Below are positions 51,817-60,100 of a stretch of DNA of 64,000 bases, in pieces (position 1 is the stretch's first letter; each line of letters opens with the position of its first letter). The position numbers and the translations under genes are program-made. The notes under the pieces are model-generated. The model saw only the letters and a program-made list of their open reading frames with translations, was not told the DNA's origin and made no database searches. The stretch comes from JAEYFP01 sp964566545 (GTDB taxonomy: Bacteria > Bacillota > Clostridia > Lachnospirales > Lachnospiraceae): the NCBI GenBank assembly GCA_964566545.1, contig CAZMIX010000002.1, positions 70,005 to 134,004 of the forward strand. Reading direction: 5' to 3'.

Positions 51817-52173
51817 TTATTTTTTCATTTTCGGATTGAAAAGCAGGCTGACAAGGTAGCCGAATATAAGCGCGGCGCTGATGCCGACCGCACTGGCCGT
51901 GAAGCCTCCCATAAAAATGCCGATAAAGCCTTTTTCGTCAACCGCTTTTTTGACTCCCTGAAACAATACGTTGCCGAATCCAAGCAGCGGCACGCTCGCG
52001 CCGCCTCCCGCATATTCAGTAAATGGCTCATAGACGTTGATCGCACTTAAAACTGCGCCCGTACATACGAGAAGCACCATAATTCTGCCGGGCATCAGCT
52101 TCGTTTTCTCCATCAATATCTGTACAAGCAGACAGATCAGTCCGCCCACCCAAAATGCATTGAAATACTCCAA
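51817..52173 (-). CDS. spoVAE: Stage V sporulation protein AE
   Basis: 118 residues, hydrophobic with about four helices. The stretch LLVCTGAVLSAINVYEPF and GGGASVPLLGFGNVLFQGV match SpoVAE. In Bacillus the spoVA products move dipicolinic acid into the spore. The usual partners (spoVAC, spoVAD) are not adjacent here. It stands alone, 92 bp past the type VII hydrolase gene. Confidence 0.9.
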   Translation of the reverse strand: MEYFNAFWVGGLICLLVQILMEKTKLMPGRIMVLLVCTGAVLSAINVYEPFTEYAGGGASVPLLGFGNVLFQGVKKAVDEKGFIGIFMGGFTASAVGISAALIFGYLVSLLFNPKMKK

Positions 52174-52264
52174 TTTTTATTCTCCTCTTCACGCCTCTTC
52201 TCTTGGCAGACAAAAATCTGCACATATGGGCTTTCTGCATTTATCTTTTCCCTTTTTTTAACGA

Positions 52265-53569
52265 TTATGCATATATGCTTTCTACAATTCTGGTTTCTTT
52301 TCGCTCGTAAAGGTCGATAATTTCTTCGAGAGCAAGGCTCATCATAACCGTATTTTTCTGATTTTTGTAAAGCTTTCCAATAATCTTAGTCAATATGGCA
52401 TCTGTAAAAAAATTTAATGCAAGATGATCGTCTCTCCTGTTTTTCACATCTTCAAGCTTGTCAGCAGCACTTCTGATCCGCTCAGATGATTCTCGCAGCT
52501 GTAAACAGGCATTTTTCATGTTGTTTACGGATAAATAAGCACTTTTTGAAAAAAGCCTTATCGGTTCATGTGTTAAATTTCCGAAAAAGAGTGATGCTCC
52601 CGACGTATAATAGCCAAGAAAAGCGGCAGCCGTCAAAATTTGATCCTGCTCGTATTCATCACTCTGGTCGCTGCTTATGACTGCGGCAAGGATGGCTGCA
52701 AGAAAATTACTGACGACTTCATTCCCTCTTCCAGGAAGCTTCTCCATCTGCTCCACAAAAAAGGAAGTTGCGCGCTCTAATACTTGTGTGGCGGCGGATT
52801 GCCGGGTGATACTGACAAAATCTCCATTCTCATCAAACCGTCCGCTTTTTAACATAGAATAGCTGCTGTGGGCATATACGCCTTTTCCCTCGTTCTCCAC
52901 AAAAATCCGGCGTCCTGCAATTGATGTTAAAAGAACATTTACAAAATCATTATGTGCACTGATTGAAGATATCTTTGGTGCCGCCTCCTGAATCAGTTTT
53001 TCGTTTTCTTTCAAAAAAGAAGCTCCAAACCCCTGCCCGTCATAAGAAACACAGCGATCCACCTTGTCCGGACAGACTACCGTTACATATTGAGCTAGGT
53101 TTCCACCCTTGGAATGTCCACTGAGCGTAATATTTTCATAGGCACAGCACTGATCTCTGACAAAATCTGCGGCCAGCCGCTGCATGTTTGTGCCCGATAA
53201 ATATTCGCCGTATACATTATCCGCCCAGGAATGGTATTTTCCACCGGTTCCACGAAATACAACGGTCGCATCCTGACCGCCTCTCTCAGCAAAACAGACT
53301 CCCCGTATCCCACCTTCATCAATTGTCTGCACAACTTCCAGATTTCTAAAGTAATCTGAAGACCCGTCCATTTGTGCAAACAACTCTACGGCATCTTCCG
53401 CACTCATTCCGCCTCCTATATTTGAAGAACGCACCCGCTCCACGTCAAAATCTCCGGCTCCATTTTTATATACTGCGAGTGCCTCTGCGATTGTTCCTTG
53501 TGTCACAGAGCTGTCCATATAGAGATAGTTTGATAAAAGAAGTAATTCCTTTTGACTTAATTCACTCAT
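52265..53569 (-). CDS. Mbeg1-like (DUF2974) alpha/beta hydrolase in the type VII locus
   Basis: 434 residues, no signal peptide. The N-terminal half (about 1-250) is a lipase-like alpha/beta hydrolase: FRGTGGKYHSWADN, the nucleophile elbow LSGHSKGGNLAQY (Ser about 152), and SYDGQGFG; the acidic and His residues (AHNDFVN and HSSYS) follow. This is the Mbeg1-like/DUF2974 pattern. The C-terminal half (about 270-434) is helical, with KNACLQLRESSERIRSAAD and later coils. It is the last gene of the type VII operon and overlaps the lipoprotein gene by 8 bp. I infer a secreted lipase effector with the lipase first and a helical export domain last; a cytosolic lipase role remains possible. Confidence 0.8.
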   Translation of the reverse strand: MSELSQKELLLLSNYLYMDSSVTQGTIAEALAVYKNGAGDFDVERVRSSNIGGGMSAEDAVELFAQMDGSSDYFRNLEVVQTIDEGGIRGVCFAERGGQDATVVFRGTGGKYHSWADNVYGEYLSGTNMQRLAADFVRDQCCAYENITLSGHSKGGNLAQYVTVVCPDKVDRCVSYDGQGFGASFLKENEKLIQEAAPKISSISAHNDFVNVLLTSIAGRRIFVENEGKGVYAHSSYSMLKSGRFDENGDFVSITRQSAATQVLERATSFFVEQMEKLPGRGNEVVSNFLAAILAAVISSDQSDEYEQDQILTAAAFLGYYTSGASLFFGNLTHEPIRLFSKSAYLSVNNMKNACLQLRESSERIRSAADKLEDVKNRRDDHLALNFFTDAILTKIIGKLYKNQKNTVMMSLALEEIIDLYERKETRIVESIYA

Positions 53570-54275
53570 TTGCTTTTATGACCCTTCGTACTAATACAAT
53601 ACAATCTTCACCATCCGCATGATAATAATCGGATAAATAGGAGGCGCAATTTTCTCTGCAAATTTCTGAAAATGCCTGATCCTTCAGTGCACATACCCTC
53701 ACAAGACCAGGCTGCAAAATTTCGTTCATCTGGGTAAACAAAGCCTCTGTTCGATTCACAAAATCCTTCTGATCCGTCATTTCCAAATCAGACCCTCTTA
53801 GGAAAATGTAGTAATCCGCATCCAAAAGAGCTCCCGCAGCCTTTGCGGTTTCTAATGTATCGTCACTTTCAAAATCATTACAAAACTTTGAAAAGAAAAC
53901 TTGTTTGATGTAAACTTTTCTTTCTACTCCTTTGAGTGCCGGAAGAATGCTAACCGCATTCTCCATGTCCTCCCTGATCAACAGACTAAAATACTCATCC
54001 TCAAATATTCGATCTGCTTCGTGCTGATTCCGATAACGTTTTACTGTAAAACAATCCGTTTTTGCGTTCGATCCTTCACGCACGGCACAATATTGATCAT
54101 ATTCCACCGGCAGCACCGAGATTTGACAGGAAAGCACTTGAAAACGTTCTTTGTATTTTTCTTCCAGATGCTGTTCTATTTCTTTTTTTGCTTGCTCCAG
54201 CTCTTTTTCATTCTCCATGCACCCGCATCCTCCTAATAATACCAGCAATAATCCTATTCCAATAAAATATCGCAT
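53562..54275 (-). CDS. Lipoprotein of unknown function in the type VII locus
   Basis: 237 residues. Signal and lipobox LVLLGGCGCM give a lipid-modified Cys near residue 17. The mature part starts with a Glu/Lys-rich coil (about 20-45, EKELEQAKKEIEQHLEEK), then alternating strands and helices with many acidic residues. I recognise no domain. It is overlapped by the hydrolase gene and follows the VWA-FHA gene by 20 bp. A membrane-bound partner of the hydrolase, for example an immunity lipoprotein, is plausible from position only. A structural part of the secretion apparatus is the main alternative. Confidence 0.7.
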   Translation of the reverse strand: MRYFIGIGLLLVLLGGCGCMENEKELEQAKKEIEQHLEEKYKERFQVLSCQISVLPVEYDQYCAVREGSNAKTDCFTVKRYRNQHEADRIFEDEYFSLLIREDMENAVSILPALKGVERKVYIKQVFFSKFCNDFESDDTLETAKAAGALLDADYYIFLRGSDLEMTDQKDFVNRTEALFTQMNEILQPGLVRVCALKDQAFSEICRENCASYLSDYYHADGEDCIVLVRRVIKANE

Positions 54276-54295
54276 TCAAGCTGCTCCTCTTTCTC

Positions 54296-55597
54296 TTATG
54301 ATGGCATCCTTACCTGAAATTCAAGCTGACCCATTTTTAGAATATCTCCTGAATAAAGCTCCATTTCCTGATATACCTTCTGGTCATTTACCTGCGTTCC
54401 GTTAGAAGACTGTAAATCTCTCACGACCCATTGCCCACCCCGCAAGTAAAGCTCGCAGTGCTGCCCCGATACGGAATCATCATAATCAATAACAATATCA
54501 CACCTGTTTTTTCCTCTTCCCAAAATAAGCTTATCCTTGCAGGACGCACGAAATAACTTTGTTGGATCGCTCCTGTCCTCTAAAATGATGTCACGCAAAC
54601 CAGCCTGCTGAAACAGAAGCCTCGTCGCATTTCCATCCTCTGCACTCGCCTCATCTCTGAAAAGTGCCTGCGTCACCCCGTAGCTCTTCTCCACATCTAT
54701 CAAACAACTGCTGCGCCGTTTCACCTCCGTTTGCAAATTTTCCATAAATTCTTTTTCGTTCTCTCTTCTGATTTTATTCTTTTTCATCCACATACATCCT
54801 GCCGCAAATAAAACAGCCAATACAGCAATCACGCCAAGCGTAATCGTCAGATAACCAGCATTTTGCCCCGCAGTTAGGGAGGGAGCCAGTTCATAAAGAA
54901 CCGGCTCTATATCCTCGTTTTCGGAAAGCAGCACTTTATTTTCTGAAACAATTGTCTCCTGAAGTTCAACCGCGGGAACTAATTTTACTGATTCCCTTTC
55001 TTTTTTTACAATTGTCTCCTGTGTAGGAAACGTAATTTGGCGTTCTCGCATTGCCGCAAGCAATTCGTCTCCGATCTTGCGTTCCACCTCCGCTTCGCTG
55101 TCCGCAAATTCCGTATAAAATGCCTGCCCTCCGCTGATACGTGAGATCGCCGCAAGATCTTTCAATGCGCTCCCATTGTTTTTCTGTACACAACCGATTA
55201 CATAAATCGGATACTCCGTTTTATCCAGTGTAAAGTAAAGCTCCTCTACTGGGTACACGAGCGATTCCTCCGACAGGCCGTCCGTGATGAGGAGAATACT
55301 TCTGCAAGCAAAATCCGCCTGCCGCCATTCCTGTAGAATATCCATCAGCACATCCGTAAGATAAGTATCCTGGTCGGTAAGTATAAAAGCATCCAGCGCT
55401 TTCATCAGACTCTGCCTGTCAGTTTCATAATCTGTCGCATAGTCAATCGTTTCCCCAAAAAAGGCAAGCGCAAAAGCATCTCCTTCCTCTGCATGCTCAA
55501 ATAAATAAATAAGCACCTCTTTTACAATCTCTCGGTTGCCCGGCCCGATCGACAAGGAATCATCAACGAGTACGAGTGTTTTATAATTGCATTCCAT
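54296..55597 (-). CDS. VWA - transmembrane - FHA protein of the type VII locus
   Basis: 433 residues. A von Willebrand A domain (about 5-195) starts with a MIDAS motif D-D-S-L-S and has LLITDGLSEES. A Glu/Thr linker (about 195-245) and one membrane helix (about 247-270) follow, then a basic stretch WMKKNKIRR and a C-terminal FHA domain (about 345-430: LGRGKNRCDI, SGQHCELYL, SSNGTQV). FHA domains bind phosphothreonine. No signal peptide is visible, yet the basic residues after the helix favour a cytoplasmic FHA and an outside VWA, which is unusual. Part of the operon, 23 bp after a WXG100 gene. Confidence 0.85.
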   Translation of the reverse strand: MECNYKTLVLVDDSLSIGPGNREIVKEVLIYLFEHAEEGDAFALAFFGETIDYATDYETDRQSLMKALDAFILTDQDTYLTDVLMDILQEWRQADFACRSILLITDGLSEESLVYPVEELYFTLDKTEYPIYVIGCVQKNNGSALKDLAAISRISGGQAFYTEFADSEAEVERKIGDELLAAMRERQITFPTQETIVKKERESVKLVPAVELQETIVSENKVLLSENEDIEPVLYELAPSLTAGQNAGYLTITLGVIAVLAVLFAAGCMWMKKNKIRRENEKEFMENLQTEVKRRSSCLIDVEKSYGVTQALFRDEASAEDGNATRLLFQQAGLRDIILEDRSDPTKLFRASCKDKLILGRGKNRCDIVIDYDDSVSGQHCELYLRGGQWVVRDLQSSNGTQVNDQKVYQEMELYSGDILKMGQLEFQVRMPS

Positions 55598-55620
55598 ATT
55601 TTGTCCTGCCTTTTTTTAAT

Positions 55621-55935
55621 TCAGCCGACCACCTCTGTCAAGAGCCTTCCGCTTTCCTCAACTCCGGCATTTTCGGCATTCTGATATTCTCTTGCCATCT
55701 CGTTTAAATCGGTCACATGCTCCTGAATAATTCGGTTTATTTTCTCAATGTCGTCTTGCAGACCGGAAAATTTATTACCGTAGCTGCTGGCGGCCTCTCC
55801 CTGCCATATGGCTTTCAGTCCGTTCACAATCGTTGTCATTTCTTGTGTCAGAGTACTGATTGCCTTTCCCGTTGTTCCAAATTCATTCGATGCCTGTATC
55901 AGTTTTTCAGGCGTTACTTTTAAAATTCCTTCCAT
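55621..55935 (-). CDS. WXG100 protein 1
   Basis: 104 residues, two helices joined by WQG (about residue 45, AIWQGEAASSY). The C-terminal export motif YxxxE is present as YQNAE (about 84-88). WXG100 proteins are secreted by EssC as dimers and also help substrates. A GGAG site precedes the ATG. Confidence 0.93.
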   Translation of the reverse strand: MEGILKVTPEKLIQASNEFGTTGKAISTLTQEMTTIVNGLKAIWQGEAASSYGNKFSGLQDDIEKINRIIQEHVTDLNEMAREYQNAENAGVEESGRLLTEVVG

Positions 55936-55988
55936 AAATGTATTCTCCTTAACTTTCTTTTTTTCAGTTTTTCCCTAATCTCTTAACA

Positions 55989-56288
55989 CTAATAGCTTCT
56001 CGTAGAAGCGGTCGCAGTATTTCTGGCCTCTGCCTCTTCATATTTTGCCGCAATGATGAACAAGGCCGCAATATATTGTTCGATCGCGTTATAAAATCGT
56101 TCCATCTGTCCCTGATCCCTGACATATGCGCCATGAAAGGTGTCGTTTGCCTGCCCCTCCCACATCGTTTTCAGCGCTTGCTCACAGTTTGTCAGCGCCT
56201 CTACATGCGATTGAAAACGCATATTTAATTCTTTCAGCTCTTCCGCCTTCTTACGAAGCTCTGCCGCTGTTACTTGTATTAATCCCAT
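55989..56288 (-). CDS. WXG100 protein 2
   Basis: 99 residues with TMWEGQANDTF (WEG turn, about residue 43) and YEEAE as the YxxxE export motif (about 83-87). No signal peptide. Tandem paralogue of the neighbours with low sequence identity between them. Confidence 0.92.
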   Translation of the reverse strand: MGLIQVTAAELRKKAEELKELNMRFQSHVEALTNCEQALKTMWEGQANDTFHGAYVRDQGQMERFYNAIEQYIAALFIIAAKYEEAEARNTATASTRSY

Positions 56289-56342
56289 AATGCTTTCTCC
56301 TTTTTAGAAACTATATTTATCAGTATTTTTGATCCTTATTTG

Positions 56343-56645
56343 TCAGCTTGACGCTGCAATAACAGCTGTTTTTTCTGCGCGGTAAACAATCTCAGATGTC
56401 TTACGGATATTTTTTGCCACCTTAATCAAATCATCTGCCGTCTCAAACATATCCCGCTTCAGTATTGTCCCTTTCCCCTGATAGCGATCCGCATTTTCTC
56501 CCTGCCAGCTTAAAGCAAGTATTTCGAGTGCGCCTGCAATATGCGCATTTGCAACCTGACTCAGCTCCTTTGCAATTTCCTCAAGCTCCTGTGCCTGTGC
56601 AATTGCTCTTGAAAAATCGATTTCAATCTCTTCCTTTGATTTCAT
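56343..56645 (-). CDS. WXG100 protein 3
   Basis: 100 residues with LSWQGENADRY (WQG turn, about residue 46). The C-terminal Tyr region is VYRAEKTAV; the acidic residue is three, not four, after Tyr, so the standard YxxxD/E motif is missing. It could be exported only as a partner of another WXG100 protein. Its ATG overlaps the stop of WXG100 protein 4 as ATGA. Confidence 0.9.
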   Translation of the reverse strand: MKSKEEIEIDFSRAIAQAQELEEIAKELSQVANAHIAGALEILALSWQGENADRYQGKGTILKRDMFETADDLIKVAKNIRKTSEIVYRAEKTAVIAASS

Positions 56646-56941
56646 ACTTTGATTCCTCCTATTTTTTGTTCGATAACCAATTCAGTTTTTTGATATTCCT
56701 CTATGGCGGACAACAACAGTCCGGTCATCACCTCTGCACTTTCCCGCAACAGATGCAGTTTGATAAAATCTTCCTGCATCCGAAGCATAAACGCGGCATT
56801 TGCATCACCATCCCAAGCAAGCTCCAGACAATCCACACTTTTTGCAAGGCTTTCCAAATGCTTTTTAAGTAAGTTACACAGCTCCCTCAGCTGCTCGGCC
56901 GCCGTGCACATCTTCGTATATTCCGCCCTTAGTAAAATCAC
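56642..56941 (-). CDS. WXG100-like protein 4
   Basis: 99 residues from the GTG at 56939-56941, preceded by GGAGGAG at 5 nt; a longer frame to 57103 would read through the YukD-like gene and is rejected. LAWDGDANAAF gives a WDG turn, and YQKTE the YxxxE motif. The first gene of the four-member WXG100 series, 17 bp after the YukD-like gene. Confidence 0.85.
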   Translation of the reverse strand: MILLRAEYTKMCTAAEQLRELCNLLKKHLESLAKSVDCLELAWDGDANAAFMLRMQEDFIKLHLLRESAEVMTGLLLSAIEEYQKTELVIEQKIGGIKV

Positions 56942-56958
56942 GGTTGCTCCTCCACTTT

Positions 56959-57189
56959 CTATACAAATAACAGTAGTAATGTTTGTCCGCTTAGAACCCC
57001 CTGCTCTGCCAGCGTCTGCTCTTTCACTAATACTTTCTTTTGACTCGGCAAAAATAACATCCCTTCCTCCTTCCTTCCGAGCAGAAACTCGGAGAGCTGA
57101 CAAAGCAGTACCGATATTTTAACGTGCTCCTCAAGCCGGCAGTCAACGTTTTTCGCAAGCTGCGGAATCCGGATTTCCATATAATTCAT
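56959..57189 (-). CDS. YukD/EsaB ubiquitin-like protein
   Basis: 76 residues with the beta-grasp pattern of YukD/EsaB: MEIRIPQLAKNVDCRL, a helix, FLPSQKKVLVKEQTLAEQGVL and the ending GQTLLLLFV. EsaB/YukD is an accessory part of type VIIb systems, probably regulating export. The ATG overlaps the essC stop as ATGA. Confidence 0.85.
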   Translation of the reverse strand: MNYMEIRIPQLAKNVDCRLEEHVKISVLLCQLSEFLLGRKEEGMLFLPSQKKVLVKEQTLAEQGVLSGQTLLLLFV

Positions 57190-60100
57190 AAAATTTGCTC
57201 CTCACAAAGTGGCAGAATGATATCTCCAAAAAAAGCCACTTGTCCGTATCTGGGAACGGTTCCGCAACCGGCTTTTTTCACAGCGCTCTGACGGCTGAAT
57301 GGAATATTAGAAAAGTCAAACAAACTTTGACTTTCGAGCGCTCCGCCCATATGGATTCCATATGCATCCTGCATCAACACTTCAAATAAGGATCTTCCGG
57401 CCAGCATTCCCATATCCTCCTTTCTCACAATGGCAATCACTTTATGAAAACTCTTTTTTTCCAATATCGCATTCAAATACAATTCTGTATCCTTTTGATA
57501 TTGTTTTGTGTAAAACTCATCACATACCCTTCCATACTCCGGAAGCAAATACAGGAAACCACATTTTAATAGTCCCTGCGGTATCTTTCCAGACCGTATC
57601 TTATCTTCATTTTCCCGTATGCTTTCCGCAAACTCGTCGATCGACCAAATTTCTTTACAAGAAATTTGGTACCTCTCGGCAACCCTTTTCATAACTGCCA
57701 AACAGTTACTCTTTCCTGTTTTCTTTTTTCCTGTGACAAGTACATGCCGTATTTCCCAAAAGGGAATCCCATATATTTTTCCACTCTGTTCCTCGTATCC
57801 GACGGGCAGACCTTCACTGCTTTGCCATTCCTTCTCATCCAGCAGGTCGAAAAACTCTGTTAAAACGGGCTTCTCCGGTATTTGTGGAATGCGACTCGCT
57901 CGCCGGGTCGGATACAATTCGTTTCGCTGTTGTATTCTGATGCGCAGCTTCTCCATTCTGTCAAAATCATTTTGACTCTTCATGCAAAATGCGCATTGAA
58001 ATTCTAACAGCTCCCCTTCGATCCAGGCAATGCCCCTTCCCTTGCTGTTTTCCGGCGGTTTCAGCGGAATCTGCATAGTCCTTAACACCTCGCAATACCG
58101 ATATTTATCGCTCATCAACAGGCAGATTCCTGTTTTACAATTTTCAAACAGCCTTGCCGGAAGTTCTTTGGTGCCGATTCCGGAAGCAGTCAATATTAAA
58201 TAGATTCCATAATTTTCACCAAATTTCGCAAGCTCCTGCATATCGTCGTCATACATGCCATCCGTTTTTTCACGAAAGCCGCCATAATCATCGATCACGA
58301 GTAAAATTGCCGGCGGTGCGTTTGCATTTGTAAAACGATATTGTGAAAAGCTCCCTCCACGAAACAGCCTTTTTCGCTCAAGCAGCAGCTCCCTTAACAT
58401 AAAAAACAGCTTTGGCAGCTTATCCTGTTCCTCTTCCGTGATCACACCGCCAGCCAGACAGCTTTGCGCAAATCCTGCCAACAGGTTGCTGCTGTAATCA
58501 ATCATATAAATATGTAATGTTTCCGGGTTTTCTTGTTCGATTAACGCATAAAGAATTGTTTGCAGAAATGTACTCTTTCCACATGCCGCGATACCGCAGA
58601 TGACATGGTGCCCACCTCTTGGAAGGTCGATGCTGTATGTGCCTTGTTTCTGATGCCTCGGATCGTCATAACGACCGACTGTTATTTTATATGTTTCTCG
58701 CTGCTCCTGTTCTATCGCATAAAGCTCTTCTAGGTATAAGGTTTCCGGAAGAACCGGCAGCCACAAGCTATCCTGCTTTGGGACATTCATAAAATCCGCC
58801 GCCCCTGCAATTTCTTCTAAAAGCTTTTTGATCTGGGGCTGAACTGCTTCGCCGCTCACTCCGTCTGACTTACAAGGCACATAGACGCTACTTTTTTTGC
58901 CGTATTCGTCTAATAGATGGACAGATTCTTTCTCTTGCTCTTTCTCAAAATAAGGTTCCATTGTGTAAGCGCCTTGAAATATCTCATATAGCTCGTCGTT
59001 TCCTACCTGTAAAATGGCTCTTCCAGGGTTTGTAAGGAAAGCGGCATCCGGACGGTGCAGCATCTCATTGCTGTCCTGCTTATCCTGCACACGCAGGCAG
59101 ATCCGAAACCTTGCGTTGCTCCAAATGTTATCATCCACCGTGCCGGAGGGTTTCTGTGTCGCAAGAACCAGATGCATCCCAAGGCTCCTGCCAACCTGTG
59201 CGACACTGACCAGCTCTCTCATAAAATCCGGTTCCTCCCGTTTCAGCTCCGCGAATTCATCAATGATAATAAAAATATGGGGAAGCGGTATTGTAACAAG
59301 CCCTTCGCGGTACAACTTTTGATAATCATAAATCTGATTAACTGCAGCCGTTAAGAACAAACGCTGCCTGCGCTCATTTTCACTTCGAATTGATACCATC
59401 GCCCGATAAATCATGTCACCTGAAAGATTCGAAATACTGCCGAGCAGATGAGGCAGGTCTGCAAACAGATTTGCCATTCCGCCTCCCTTATAATCAATCA
59501 AAAAGAAACCCACCTCCAAAGGAGAAAACCGTATCGCCAACGAAAGGATGATTGTTTGCAGCATTTCGCTTTTCCCGCTTCCCGTCATTCCGGCAATCAA
59601 CCCGTGCGGACCATGACCGCGCTCATGCGCATCCAGAAAACAGCTTCTGTTTCCTTTTGCAACGCCGATTTCGATGCAAAGGCTTTCCTTGGCTCCTCCC
59701 TCACACCAGCGTTTGCAGATGGTCTCCCTGTTCGTTTTTTGATCTCCAAAAAGTTCAAAGATTGTCACTTTCTTTGGTATCGGAGTCTTTCCCTGCACGG
59801 AATCGGAAGCTAATCCGCACATCCTCCTCGCATAGGTCTCTGCTTCTTCCCTGCACACACTGTCAAAACGAAGCTCCCTGCGAAACGCCGGTTCCGCCTT
59901 CAGCACGACCTGTCCCGAAAAACCGGCACTTTTCAATAAAATGTGGCGGCATTCTACCGGAAGTTCTCTGTAGTTGTTCGCAAACAGCAGCACGCAAATC
60001 CGTTCGCTTTCAATCATGCTTTTTCCGAGCAGCTCGTAGTCGTCTGTGAAAATGACCCAGTGCTTTTCCTGTTCTCCGGGTTCTTTCAAAAGCTGCTCCG

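Noticed and set aside
56945..57103. N-terminal extension of WXG100-like protein 4
   Set aside because: The extension overlaps the YukD-like gene in another frame, and a GTG with a strong ribosome site gives the normal 99-residue WXG100 length.
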